A stretch of 64,000 nt of DNA, taken from assembly GCF_000427645.1 (NCBI RefSeq), contig NZ_KE386571.1:3334395-3398394 (forward strand), written 5' to 3'. The notes below the pieces were generated by a model. That model had not been told where the DNA came from, searched no databases, and was given only the letters and a program-made list of their open reading frames with translations. Position numbers and translations under genes: made by a program. This document shows, piece by piece, positions 35,661 to 44,547 of this stretch (position 1 is the first letter of the stretch; each line of letters opens with the position of its first letter). This stretch comes from Sphingomonas phyllosphaerae FA2 (GTDB taxonomy: Bacteria > Pseudomonadota > Alphaproteobacteria > Sphingomonadales > Sphingomonadaceae).

Positions 35661-36461
35661 TCACTTATTGTAATAGTCGCTGTAGCCGGCGCCGTAGCCG
35701 TAGCCGTAATTGTCGGTCAGCAACCCGCCGTCGAAGCGGTTGAGCACGACGCCCGCGCACGGCGCCTGATCGAGTACGTGCAGCGCGTCCTGGATCTGCT
35801 TGCGGGTGGTGCGGCCTTCCTCGACGATCAGGATGAACGCGTCGAGCTTGGTCGTCACGATCGTCGCGTCGTCGTTGGCGAACACCGGCGGCAGGTCGCA
35901 CAGGAAGATGCTGTGCGTCGGGCGCGCGCGCATCGCGGCGACCATCGCGTCCATGCGCGGCGACGACAGCAACTCCGCCGAACGTGCCGGGGCGTTGTCG
36001 GTCGGCAGAATCACCAGCCGCTCCCCCTCGGGATGCACCGCAAGATCGCCGAGCGTCGGAACGGTGCCTTCGAGGAAGTCGCGCATGCCGCGCTCGACCG
36101 TCAGACCGAAATTGGTCGCGATCGACCCGCGACGCAGGTCAAGGTCGACCAGCGTCGTGTCGATCCCCGGCGTGCGCGACAGCGCCGCCGACAGGTTGGT
36201 CGCGACGAACGACTTGCCGACCGCCGGGGTCGCCGAGACGATCCCGAACAACCGCCAGCCCTTGTTCCGGTGCAGCTTGAGCAGCCGTGAGCGGAGCATG
36301 TTGAACGGGCGCGAGCGGACGTCGCGGCTGTCGAAGCCGTAGATGCCGCGCTGCTTCGCCTCCGCCTGCGACCAGGCGAATTGCCGCGCCTCCTGCAGCG
36401 TGGGGAGCGGCGCTTCGGGACGCAGGTCACTGGCGATCTTGGTCATGGCAGTCTCGGTCAT
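35661..36461 (-). CDS. CpsD/CapB-type bacterial tyrosine kinase
   Basis: This is a 266-residue cytoplasmic BY-kinase. The Walker A is SATPAVGKSF, Walker A' is TTLVDLDLRRGS and Walker B is SIFLCDLPPVF. The C-terminal tail DNYGYGYGAGYSDYYNK contains seven Tyr as the autophosphorylation cluster. It acts with the separate Wzz-like protein encoded immediately upstream (the TGATG overlap joins stop and start at 36461), making a split version of the fused kinase at 5536-7653. It regulates chain length and export of the locus 2 polysaccharide. An extra in-frame GTG at 36464 would add one residue. Confidence 0.92.
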   Translation of the reverse strand: MTETAMTKIASDLRPEAPLPTLQEARQFAWSQAEAKQRGIYGFDSRDVRSRPFNMLRSRLLKLHRNKGWRLFGIVSATPAVGKSFVATNLSAALSRTPGIDTTLVDLDLRRGSIATNFGLTVERGMRDFLEGTVPTLGDLAVHPEGERLVILPTDNAPARSAELLSSPRMDAMVAAMRARPTHSIFLCDLPPVFANDDATIVTTKLDAFILIVEEGRTTRKQIQDALHVLDQAPCAGVVLNRFDGGLLTDNYGYGYGAGYSDYYNK

Positions 36462-37939
36462 CACAGCGCCCCCTGCGGTTCGGCGTCAGGGCGACGCCGC
36501 CGACGCAGCGTCGGCAATCGGAAGAAGCGGCGGCGCGGCTTCTGACCGGGTGGCAGATCGGGGACGAAGGTCGGCACCAGCGCGAGCGGCTCCAGCCCGA
36601 GGCTCTGGATCTGCGAAACCCCGCGGATCGGCCGCAGCAGGAACTCCAGCGCCAGCGCGAGGACGAGGCCGAGCGCGAGGCCACCGCCGATCCCCCCGCC
36701 AATCAGCAGCAGGCGGTTCGGCGACACCGGCTTGTCCGGCGCCGAGGGCGGATCGATGACCGACAGGCGCTCGCCCTTCTGCTCCTGCGCCATCCGTGCC
36801 GAATTCTGCGCGCGCAGCACGTTGCCGGAGATTTCGCTAAGCTGGTTGCGGAGCGTCGAGGCGCGGGCCTCCAGCTGCGAGACCTCTTCCTGCAACACCG
36901 GCGCGCGCGATTGCGCCGCCATGCCCGCCGCGGCGCGCGCCTCGTCGGAGGCGCGATACTGCTGGAGCTGCGCGATCTGGGCGTTGTTCGCCTGAATCTG
37001 GCTCTGGATCAGCGAAGTATCTGAGCCGCCGCTCTGCGAGGCGGCGATTTCCTTGGCCTGTTGCAGCCGCGACTTGGCGCGCACCACGTCCGGGTGGCTT
37101 TCCGCGAAGACGGCGCGCGCCGCGACCAGCGCCGATTCGGCCTGCTGCACCAGCGGATCCTTGCCGCCGCTGCGCTGGACCTGCGCCATCAGCTGCCGGT
37201 TCTCGCCCTGCAACTGCGCGATCTGGGCGCTGTAGTTGCCCGTGTTGGCGGGCATCACCACGCCGCCGCTGGCCAGCGTGCTGCCGTTGCGCGCCTTGAT
37301 CGAGGTGATCTGCCCTTCGATGCGGTTGATCTCGTCGGTCAGCTTGCGCGACTGATCCTGAAGGAAATCAACCGTGTTGTTCGCCTGCGCCGCCATCGTC
37401 GTGGCGTCGATTTCAAGGAAGCGGCTGACGAAGCTCTGCATCACCGCCTGCGCCTTGGCAGGATCGGAATAATCGTAGCTCATGTTGAAGGCGATGGTGT
37501 TGCTGCCGCCGCCCTGCGCGCCGCCATTGCCGATATCGCCACTCACCGCGCCAAGCTTCGTCGCCTCCTGCATTTCCGTCACGATCGACGACAACGGCTT
37601 CGAGCGACGCTCCTTCTCGTACAGCTTGTTCTGCTCGATCAGTTCGATCAGATCGCCGCGGCTGAGCACCTGCTCGCGGATCTTGGCGATTCGCTGGTCG
37701 ATGATCGTGTTGATCGGCGACGTGACGAGGGTGGACGGAAGCTCCTGCGACTCGACCAGCAGCGTCGCGCTGGACCGGTACACGCGCGGCAGCATGAACG
37801 CCGTCACGATCCCGGCGACCGACAGGACGACGAACGGCACGATGACGAGCCACTTGCGTTCCCACAGGATGCGCGGAATGTAATTGATGAAGCCGCCGCC
37901 GGCGGCAGGCTGGTCTTCGGTATCTACGCTGTCACTCAC
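36461..37939 (-). CDS. Polysaccharide co-polymerase, Wzz/GumC type
   Basis: This is a 492-residue inner-membrane protein. The two membrane segments are KWLVIVPFVVLSVAGIVTAFML near residue 30-50 and LLLIGGGIGGGLALGLVLALAL near 420. The long periplasmic part between them is rich in coiled coil. The Pro-rich element before the second segment (IDPPSAPDKPVSPN) is a hallmark of the family. A short basic cytoplasmic tail replaces the kinase, which is encoded by the next gene. The GTG start at 37939 overlaps the stop of the barrel gene as GTGA. It sets polymer chain length and bridges to the outer-membrane exporter. Confidence 0.92.
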   Translation of the reverse strand: MSDSVDTEDQPAAGGGFINYIPRILWERKWLVIVPFVVLSVAGIVTAFMLPRVYRSSATLLVESQELPSTLVTSPINTIIDQRIAKIREQVLSRGDLIELIEQNKLYEKERRSKPLSSIVTEMQEATKLGAVSGDIGNGGAQGGGSNTIAFNMSYDYSDPAKAQAVMQSFVSRFLEIDATTMAAQANNTVDFLQDQSRKLTDEINRIEGQITSIKARNGSTLASGGVVMPANTGNYSAQIAQLQGENRQLMAQVQRSGGKDPLVQQAESALVAARAVFAESHPDVVRAKSRLQQAKEIAASQSGGSDTSLIQSQIQANNAQIAQLQQYRASDEARAAAGMAAQSRAPVLQEEVSQLEARASTLRNQLSEISGNVLRAQNSARMAQEQKGERLSVIDPPSAPDKPVSPNRLLLIGGGIGGGLALGLVLALALEFLLRPIRGVSQIQSLGLEPLALVPTFVPDLPPGQKPRRRFFRLPTLRRRRRPDAEPQGAL

Positions 37940-39165
37940 CGGATATCGCCCAATCTGGTTCGCAGGAAAAGCCGGAAGGTCACGTCGTGCGGTGTGCCGA
38001 AGCCGGTGGCATCGGCCTGCCGGTACCCGACGGACGCGCCCGCGAAGAGCCGGCGGGTCAGGCCGCGCTCGTATGTGGCCTGACCGCTGAGGAACGACGT
38101 GCGTGGCGCCTGCAGGGTGGTGTTGGAAGTGGTTGTCAGTCGCGAATATTCGACCGAGGCGCGCAGGAAGTCGAACTCGCCCACCTGGTACGAATAGTCG
38201 AACGACGCCCCGAGCCGCCGCGACACGTCGCCCAGCCCGGTCGGCTGCGCATCGCTATAGGCGCGCAGGCATTGCACCGAGCGCCCGCCGTTGCGGCAGC
38301 CGTTGAACGTGCCCGAGAAGCCGGTGGTGGTGAAGGTGCCGCGCGGCGTCGTCGAAGACACGAACACCACGCCAGCACCGAGCGAGAGGTTCACCAGCTG
38401 GCTGGCCTGATAGCTGACCGTCGCTTGCGGCGAATAGGTGTGCCCCGAATAGCTGGGGTTGTCGTAGTCGATCCACGAGCCCGAGCCTTGCGCGCCGACA
38501 CTGAGCCGCTCCGACAGCGACCGGCTGTAACCGACCGTCGCGCCGGTGGTCCGCGACGAGAGCAACACGCCGTTGCCTCCATTGCCGCCATAGCTAATGC
38601 GGTTGACGCTGACCTGACCGTTGATCGTGTCGCGCGTGCTGAGGCGATAGTCGCCGCCGACCGCGGCCGAAATCGCGTTCTGACGCTGGTTCAGCCCGAT
38701 CAGCGTGATGTCCGGTGTGCTGAGATCCGGGCCCGGGACCGGGTTCGGATTGACGACGCCGACGATCCCCAGCCCGTTCTGCCCGATAATCGAACTGTCG
38801 AACGATACATCCGCGCGCAGATTGAGCCGCGAACTCATCGTGCGTCGCGCGAGCGCGCTGAAGCCATATGCCTCAGCGGAATTGTAGCGGGTCAGATAGT
38901 CGCTGCGGCGATAGCGCGCGACCAGCGACGCCTGGCTCCGCTCGTCGACGAAGTTGAGCTGGGGGACGACCGACAGCTCGGTCGATACCGAACTTTCGCC
39001 GCCGCTGCGGACCAGGAACGGATTGGTCGAATAAGCGGCACCGGCCGACACGTCGACCGCGAAGCGCGTCTCCTGCGCGGCCAGCGGCGTGGTGGGTAGC
39101 GTGACGGCCGCGGTCGCCAGCAGCAATGCGGCGGCGCCGCGCGCGGCGCTCTTGCGCGGGATCAC
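37936..39165 (-). CDS. Outer-membrane beta-barrel protein of exosortase locus
   Basis: This is a 409-residue protein. The GTG start at 39165 overlaps the wza-like stop (GTGA). A signal peptide ends near PTTPLAAQ at about residue 30. The rest is strands with alternating hydrophobic residues and many Tyr, Arg and Ser, as in 16- to 18-strand barrels. It is similar in type and gene order to the barrel at 7686-9020, so each export set has one. It may form part of the secretion pore or a surface receptor for polymer. Family-level naming is uncertain. Confidence 0.82.
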   Translation of the reverse strand: MIPRKSAARGAAALLLATAAVTLPTTPLAAQETRFAVDVSAGAAYSTNPFLVRSGGESSVSTELSVVPQLNFVDERSQASLVARYRRSDYLTRYNSAEAYGFSALARRTMSSRLNLRADVSFDSSIIGQNGLGIVGVVNPNPVPGPDLSTPDITLIGLNQRQNAISAAVGGDYRLSTRDTINGQVSVNRISYGGNGGNGVLLSSRTTGATVGYSRSLSERLSVGAQGSGSWIDYDNPSYSGHTYSPQATVSYQASQLVNLSLGAGVVFVSSTTPRGTFTTTGFSGTFNGCRNGGRSVQCLRAYSDAQPTGLGDVSRRLGASFDYSYQVGEFDFLRASVEYSRLTTTSNTTLQAPRTSFLSGQATYERGLTRRLFAGASVGYRQADATGFGTPHDVTFRLFLRTRLGDIR

Positions 39166-39776
39166 GGAACGATGACCGTATCGCCGCCGCGCACCAGCGG
39201 CAGCGTCTCGTTGGTCACGTCGGCGACCTGGCCCTTCAGGATGTCGCTGAGCCGGACGCGGATCGCCTGCGCGCCCGTCGGGGTCTTGCGAATGATGACC
39301 ACGTTGCCGAGCTGCGCGAACTCAGCCGGGCCGCCGGCGAAGCTCAGCGCCTCCAGCACGTTGACGTAGCGGCCTGGGTTGAACGAGCCGGGGCTTCGAA
39401 CCTTGCCGAGCACCGAGAATTGCAGGCCAGCCGGCGTCTTCACCGACACCGTAACCTGCGGCACCGCGGTGCGGTATTGCGATTCCAGCCCCTTGGTGAT
39501 GCGCGCCTCGATCTCACTGGGCAGGGCATTCAGCGCGTCGACCTTGCCGACGAGCGGGAAGGAGAAGGTGCCGTCGGGCAGCACACGCTCGGTACGCTGA
39601 AGGCGTTCCTCTCCCCAGACGAAGATTTCCAGCTCGTCGCCCGGGTTGATGCGGTACGCGACCAGCGTGTTCGGGGTGGCGGCGGCGCGCGCCTGCGCGC
39701 CGGCCGGCTGCTGTGCCAATGCCGGCGGGGCCTGAAGCAGCAACAACGCTAGGCCGCAGAAAAGCTTGGTCTTCAT
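39162..39776 (-). CDS. Polysaccharide export protein, Wza type
   Basis: This is a 204-residue protein. The ATG at 39776 with GGGGGA close upstream gives the signal peptide MKTKLFCGLALLLLQAPPALAQ; it lacks a lipobox, unlike the export protein of locus 1. The export domain reads YRINPGDELEIFVWGEERLQ, then FSFPLVGKV, and an SLBB segment with VLGKVRSPGSFNPGRYVNVLEALSFAGG. It is the first gene of a four-gene minus-strand operon joined by overlaps. It should form the outer-membrane or periplasmic channel for the locus 2 polymer. Confidence 0.92.
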   Translation of the reverse strand: MKTKLFCGLALLLLQAPPALAQQPAGAQARAAATPNTLVAYRINPGDELEIFVWGEERLQRTERVLPDGTFSFPLVGKVDALNALPSEIEARITKGLESQYRTAVPQVTVSVKTPAGLQFSVLGKVRSPGSFNPGRYVNVLEALSFAGGPAEFAQLGNVVIIRKTPTGAQAIRVRLSDILKGQVADVTNETLPLVRGGDTVIVP

Positions 39777-39956
39777 GTCGTTCCCCCATGCCGATGTGCG
39801 GGCGCCCGCGACGCTGCCCTGCACCCGGCCGCTTCCATCGTTTGCCAGCCTGTCCCTTATCGGGTAAAGCGCTGACCGTCAGGTGCCTTACAGCATTTTC
39901 CTTACGAAGTACGTACGAGATTGTTGGGGACGGGCAGCATTCTTGTGCGGGGGGCA
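39777..39956. other. Divergent intergenic region of exosortase locus
   Basis: These 180 bases hold the promoters for the wza-like operon (minus) and the TPR operon (plus). The stretch TTACGAAGTACGTACGAG at about 39901-39918 has repeated TACG steps and is the only notable pattern; whether it is an operator is unknown. Confidence 0.4.
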
Positions 39957-41402
39957 ATGGTGAAGCGGACCCCGAAACGGCGGGCGGGAGGACGGCGGAT
40001 CGCCGCAGCGGTAGCAGTGGCGCTGATGCTGCTGTCGGGTTGCCGTTCGCGCGAGGAACGCGCCGCCAAATTCGCCGCCGTCTACGAGGCCGCGATGGCC
40101 AATAACGATCCCGTTATGGCACGGCTGGCGATGCAGCAGGCGGTCGGCTTCGACGATTCCAATGCCGATTACTGGCAGCAGCTGGGCAGCGTCGAGCTGG
40201 CGCTGGGCGATTATTCGGGGGCGTTCAACGCCTATCTGCGCGCCAACGAGCTGGATCACAGCCGTCCGGCGGTGTTGCAGGCCTTGGCCGATCTGGCGGT
40301 GGTCGGCGGCCATACCGAGGATGCGCAGCGTTATGCCAAGCAGGTGTTGCTGCTGCGCCCCGACGATCTTGCGCCGCAGACCACGCTGGGTTTCGTGGCG
40401 CTGCGCAACCGGGATTACGATACGGCGCTCAAACATGCCGAGACGGTGCTGGCGTCTCGTGTCGACGATTCCAATGCCACGATCCTGAAGGCGCGCGCAC
40501 TGGCGGGATTGGGGAAGCCCGATGACGCGATGACGCTGTTGCGCGATTTCGTCACGGGGCACCCGAGCGACGCGACGGCGCTCGACGCGCTGGGCGACAT
40601 GGCCGGGCGCTTCGGCAATCTGACCGGGCAGAAGGAAGCGCAAAGCCGCGAGCTGGAGATGCGACCCAAAGACGTCGCGCTGCGCATCGCCTATGCACGA
40701 ACGCTCTACAGGCTGGGCGAGCGTGAGGCAGCTCACAATCTCACCGCGCCGCTGGCAAGCAGCGGGGAACATGACGGGCGGCTGATCGACATCCTGGAAT
40801 TGTGGCTGCGTTACGAACCGCGCGACGCGGCGGTGGCGCAAGTGCGGCAGCTGGCGGCGCAGGCGTCGACCGCGGACAAGATGCGCTACGCCTATTTCCT
40901 GATGCTGGCCGGGCAGCCCGCCGACGCCGAGGCGCTGGTCGCGCCGCTCGTGTCGTTGCCGGTGACCGCCGCCAATGCCGCGCCGCTTGCGCTTCTGGCG
41001 CAGACGCAGGCGCGACAGGGGCGCGACGCCGAGGCGCTGAAGCTGCTGGATGCGGTGCTCGCCTTCGACGAGGGCAACATCCTGGCGCTGCGCGCGCGTA
41101 CCGACCTCTATTTGCGGACCGGGCGCGGCCGACAGGCGGTGTTCGACGCGCAGCGGCTGGTCGCCAGCAAGCCGCGCTCCGCCGACGATCGCGTGCGGCT
41201 GGCGCGCGCTTATGCGCTGGCAGGGCAGCCGCAACTGGCCGAGAACACCTATCGCGCGGGCATCCAGGCGATCGGTGGCGCCGACACGTTGTTGTTCGGC
41301 GGCTTGCGCGACTTCCTGGTCAAGGCCGGGCGTTCGGACGAGCTTGCGGACGTGCAGCAGCAATTTATTGAGCAAAAACGGCTAGCGCGGGCCCAATGGT
41401 AG
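39957..41402 (+). CDS. TPR lipoprotein of exosortase/exopolysaccharide locus
   Basis: This is a 481-residue lipoprotein with lipobox LLSGC near residue 28, followed by tandem tetratricopeptide helices. Repeats such as DYWQQLGSVELALGDYSGAFNAYL, and others with spaced Ala, Gly, Leu and Pro at TPR positions, run to the end. Such TPR lipoproteins (PrsT or EpsE-like) accompany exosortase-linked polysaccharide loci and probably serve as periplasmic scaffolds. The ATG at 39957 sits close to a G run; GTG at 39960 is the alternative. Its stop overlaps the priming-transferase gene start, so it leads a four-gene operon. Confidence 0.88.
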   Translation: MVKRTPKRRAGGRRIAAAVAVALMLLSGCRSREERAAKFAAVYEAAMANNDPVMARLAMQQAVGFDDSNADYWQQLGSVELALGDYSGAFNAYLRANELDHSRPAVLQALADLAVVGGHTEDAQRYAKQVLLLRPDDLAPQTTLGFVALRNRDYDTALKHAETVLASRVDDSNATILKARALAGLGKPDDAMTLLRDFVTGHPSDATALDALGDMAGRFGNLTGQKEAQSRELEMRPKDVALRIAYARTLYRLGEREAAHNLTAPLASSGEHDGRLIDILELWLRYEPRDAAVAQVRQLAAQASTADKMRYAYFLMLAGQPADAEALVAPLVSLPVTAANAAPLALLAQTQARQGRDAEALKLLDAVLAFDEGNILALRARTDLYLRTGRGRQAVFDAQRLVASKPRSADDRVRLARAYALAGQPQLAENTYRAGIQAIGGADTLLFGGLRDFLVKAGRSDELADVQQQFIEQKRLARAQW

Positions 41403-42883
41403 CGCGGGGCGGCGACGACCCGGTCGAATCAGGGCGGCAACAATTGACGGGTTCGCGAACGGTTCAGGGCAGGCGCTTCACGTCGAACGTCATCCCGTCG
41501 ATGGTGGTGACGGTCGACCTGCTGTGTCTTCTCGTCAGCGTGCCGATTGCGGTGGTCCTCTATACGCTGATCTTTCAGCAAACGGTGGTGCCGGGGGTGC
41601 ATACCGCCGCCGGCTTCATCGCCGGCGTCGCCTTTTTCCTGATCCGCCAGTCGCGCGGTGTCTACAGCCAGTCGTTCGTCATCCTGCAATCCGGCGATAC
41701 CGCGGTGGCGGTCGACTATCTGATGTCGGCGCTGCTCAGCAGTGCGATCGTGTGGCAATTCGGGCTGGTCGACGAATTCTCGCGCGGGTTGACGCTCGCT
41801 TATGTCGGCTCGGCCACCGGATTACTGTTCGTCAGTCGCTTCGTCTTGCGTGCCGCGCTGCGGCGCCTGGCCAACAGCGGACGTATCCGTCAGCGCGTCG
41901 TGCTGTACGGTGCGGACAAGCAGACGCTGGCGCGCACCTGCCGGATGCTCGACCTGCAGGCCTTGCCGCAATTGCTGCTCGTCGGGGTGGCGGACGATTA
42001 CACGCGATCGACAGCGCCCGAAGCGGTCGAAGAGCTGCCGTTCATCGGCGGCTTCCCCGAACTGCTGGCGATGGCGCGCGACGGCGAGGTCGACCAGGTT
42101 CTGATCGCGCTGTCCGACATGACGCGCGAGCGGATCGACGCGATCATCGAAAAGCTGAGCGAGGTGGCGGTCGACGTGTCGCTGATCCCGCGCGAGGCGA
42201 TCGCGCTCGCGCCGGATTACCGCGTTAATTTCGTCGGGCAGATCCCGGTTCTGACGCTGTGGCAGCGCCAGATGCGCGACGGGAACACGATCGTGAAGGA
42301 CATCGAGGACTTCGTGGTCGCGACCCTGGCGCTGATTTTCCTGTCGCCGTTGCTGCTGGTGACCGCGATCGCGATCAAGCTGACCAGCCGCGGGCCGGTG
42401 ATCTTCAAACAGCCGCGCTTCGGGTTCAACAACCGCGAAATTCTCGTCTGGAAATTCCGGTCGATGTACACCGACCGCCAGGACGTGAGCGGCGCGGCGC
42501 GCACCACCAAGGGCGACCCGCGCGTCACCCCCGTCGGGCGCCTGATCCGCAAGCTGAGCATCGACGAGCTGCCGCAGCTCTGGAACGTGCTGCGCGGCGA
42601 GATGTCGATCGTCGGTCCGCGGCCGCATGCCACGCACATGAAGGTCGGTGACCATTATTATTTCGACGCGGTGCGCGGTTACGCGGCGCGACATCGGGTG
42701 AAGCCGGGGATCACCGGGCTGGCGCAGGTGCGCGGGCTGCGCGGCGAGATCCAGACGATCGACCGCGCCAAGCGCCGCGTCGAACTGGACCGTTACTACA
42801 TCGACAATTGGTCGTTGATGCTCGATCTGCGCATCATGGTGGAGACGGTCGTCAATCTGGCCTTCGACAAGAATGCCTATTAG
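41396..42883 (+). CDS. Polyprenyl glycosylphosphotransferase, long form (WcaJ/GumD type)
   Basis: This is a 495-residue priming transferase. About four or five N-terminal membrane segments precede a CoA-binding-like domain (RQRVVLYGADKQ) and a last membrane helix (FVVATLALIFLSPLLLVTAIAI). The catalytic domain includes [46 protein letters not shown] and KPGITGLAQVRGLRG. It starts the lipid-linked repeat of locus 2 by transferring a hexose-1-phosphate to undecaprenyl phosphate. It overlaps the TPR gene by seven bases and the next gene by 11. A short-form enzyme lies at 19494-20186. Confidence 0.94.
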   Translation: MVARGGDDPVESGRQQLTGSRTVQGRRFTSNVIPSMVVTVDLLCLLVSVPIAVVLYTLIFQQTVVPGVHTAAGFIAGVAFFLIRQSRGVYSQSFVILQSGDTAVAVDYLMSALLSSAIVWQFGLVDEFSRGLTLAYVGSATGLLFVSRFVLRAALRRLANSGRIRQRVVLYGADKQTLARTCRMLDLQALPQLLLVGVADDYTRSTAPEAVEELPFIGGFPELLAMARDGEVDQVLIALSDMTRERIDAIIEKLSEVAVDVSLIPREAIALAPDYRVNFVGQIPVLTLWQRQMRDGNTIVKDIEDFVVATLALIFLSPLLLVTAIAIKLTSRGPVIFKQPRFGFNNREILVWKFRSMYTDRQDVSGAARTTKGDPRVTPVGRLIRKLSIDELPQLWNVLRGEMSIVGPRPHATHMKVGDHYYFDAVRGYAARHRVKPGITGLAQVRGLRGEIQTIDRAKRRVELDRYYIDNWSLMLDLRIMVETVVNLAFDKNAY

Positions 42884-43652
42884 ACCTGCCGCGACCGCCC
42901 GTCGCACCTTCATCGGGATCGACTTCGACCCGCTCGACACGAATGCGGCGGTCGAATGGCTGACACAGATCACCGCTGAAACGGCATTCGGCTACGTCGT
43001 GACCCCCAATGTCGACCATATCGTGCGGCTGGAGGCGCTGGGCGAGAAGGACGCGGTCGGCACCGAATTGTGGCGGGCGTATCGCGGGGCGGCGCTGGTG
43101 CTGTGCGACAGCCGGGTGCTGGCGCGACTCGCGCGCTTCTATGGCATCACGCTGCCGTTGGCGCCGGGCAGCGACCTGACGGTACGATTGTTCGCCGAGG
43201 TGGCACAGCCGGGCGACCGGATTGCGATCATCGGCGGCGACGCGCCGCTGTTGCAGGCATTGCAGGCGCGCTTCCCGGCGTTCGGGTTCGTCCAGCACAT
43301 TCCCCCGATGGGGATGCTCCGCAATCCGGCCGCTCTGGACGCCGCGGCGGCGTTCGGCCGCGACTCGGGCGCCCGCTTCGTGCTGCTGGCGGTGGGTTCG
43401 CCGCAGCAGGAATTGCTCGCCGCCCGCATCGCCGCTAGCGGCGATGCGCGAGGATGTGGACTGTGCATCGGGGCGTCGCTCGACTTTATCGTGGGGCGGC
43501 AGCGGCGTGCGCCGCGGCTGGTGCAGCGGCTCGGGCTGGAGTGGGCGCATCGACTCGCGTCACAGCCGGGGCGGCTGTGGCGTCGGTATCTGGTTGACGG
43601 CCCACGCATCTTTCGACTGGCGCACCATCATCATCGCGGCGTGCGACGTTGA
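42873..43652 (+). CDS. WecG/TagA/CpsF family glycosyltransferase
   Basis: This is a 259-residue GT26 enzyme. Family motifs are VVTPNVDHIVRL near the N-terminus (catalytic Asp region), LVLCDSRVLARLARFYG, VRLFAEVAQPGDRIAIIGG and VLLAVGSPQQELLAARIAA. GT26 enzymes usually add the second sugar, often ManNAcA or glucose, to the lipid-linked first sugar. It overlaps the long-form priming transferase by 11 bases, which fits a second-step enzyme for the same repeat. The C-terminal His-rich tail (LAHHHHRG) is unusual but natural to this reading frame. Confidence 0.92.
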   Translation: MPIRPAATARRTFIGIDFDPLDTNAAVEWLTQITAETAFGYVVTPNVDHIVRLEALGEKDAVGTELWRAYRGAALVLCDSRVLARLARFYGITLPLAPGSDLTVRLFAEVAQPGDRIAIIGGDAPLLQALQARFPAFGFVQHIPPMGMLRNPAALDAAAAFGRDSGARFVLLAVGSPQQELLAARIAASGDARGCGLCIGASLDFIVGRQRRAPRLVQRLGLEWAHRLASQPGRLWRRYLVDGPRIFRLAHHHHRGVRR

Positions 43653-44188
43653 TCGACGGCTGGACACCAGGGATCGGTGACCCAACCTGGGGCGGCTGGA
43701 TCACGGTAGTGTTCTACCTCATCGCAGCAGGCGTCTGCGCGTCGAACGCACGTCGCCCCGATCAGGATGGTGGGCGGTTTTGGGCAGTTCTGGCGCTGTC
43801 GATGCTGGCGCTGGGGATCAACAAGCAACTCGATCTGCAGTCGCTGTTCACGGCCGTGCTGCGCGACAATGCCGTGCATTATGGCTGGTTCGGTGAGCGA
43901 CGCGAGCTTCAGCTGGCGTTCATCGTTGTCATTGGCGGCTTTGGTTTGGTGTTGGCAGCTGCCTTGGCCTATTATCTTCGTGCGCTGCAACGCAGCATGC
44001 GGGTCGCCGCCCTCGGCGTTTGCTTGGTCTATACTTACGTCATCATCCGTGCAGCGTCGTTTCATCATGTCGACCGGATCATCGGCGCTGCAATACTTGG
44101 CGGCCGGTGGAGCTCCATCCTCGAAATCGGCGGGATCCTGGTCGTTTTGATCGGGGCACTGGGCGTCGAACGGCCCAGCAATAATTAA
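43649..44188 (+). CDS. Small polytopic membrane protein, unknown function
   Basis: This is a 179-residue protein with about five hydrophobic segments: ITVVFYLIAAGVCA, FWAVLALSMLALGI, LAFIVVIGGFGLVLAAALAYYL, VAALGVCLVYTYVII and ILEIGGILVVLIGALGV. The start is TTG at 43649, overlapping the WecG-like stop as TTGA. Proteins like this occur in exopolysaccharide loci of alphaproteobacteria, but I know no assigned role. It is the last gene of the TPR operon. It is too short for a typical Wzy polymerase (usually 10-14 helices), though it is the only uncharacterised polytopic protein in the operon. Confidence 0.72.
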   Translation: MIDGWTPGIGDPTWGGWITVVFYLIAAGVCASNARRPDQDGGRFWAVLALSMLALGINKQLDLQSLFTAVLRDNAVHYGWFGERRELQLAFIVVIGGFGLVLAAALAYYLRALQRSMRVAALGVCLVYTYVIIRAASFHHVDRIIGAAILGGRWSSILEIGGILVVLIGALGVERPSNN

Positions 44189-44547
44189 CCAAATTTCCCC
44201 GACAAGCGCCAAAATCTGCGGATGCCGATCGGATTTCTCGCGATTACTCAGGCTTGCCTGCGCCACTTGTCCCAAATCTGGACAAGGTCGGGAATGTTGC
44301 GACGCAAACAAATGGAGTAAAAGCAGGTTTATCGGGTCGTACCGCAGGGTGACGCAACTCAGGCAGTGCAAAAAGAGCACGATCTAAGGAAAGCGGGCTC
44401 CCGATAAAAATGCGATGGTTTTCGAACCGTTAAGGTGCGATACATCGAATCATCAGGTGGCCGGTCGAAAACGGGCACCACCGCCATGAACGGCGGGTCG
44501 CGTAAGTGGTACTGACGGACCAACAGGGTGCAAGGGGAGTTCCTAGT
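44189..44547. promoter_or_regulatory. Upstream region of PEP-CTERM gene with inverted repeat
   Basis: These 359 bases carry no supported gene. The region is AT-richer than its neighbours, especially 44189-44260 and 44400-44460. CTTGTCC-CAAATCT-GGACAAG at 44266-44286 is a perfect 7-base inverted repeat that could be an operator. The ribosome-binding sequence AAGGGGAG (44532-44539) lies eight bases before the PEP-CTERM start. The long leader suggests an independently regulated gene. Confidence 0.5.

Noticed and set aside
43649..44188. Small membrane protein as a Wzy polymerase
   Set aside because: About five helices and no large periplasmic loop; kept only as a hypothesis in the findings.
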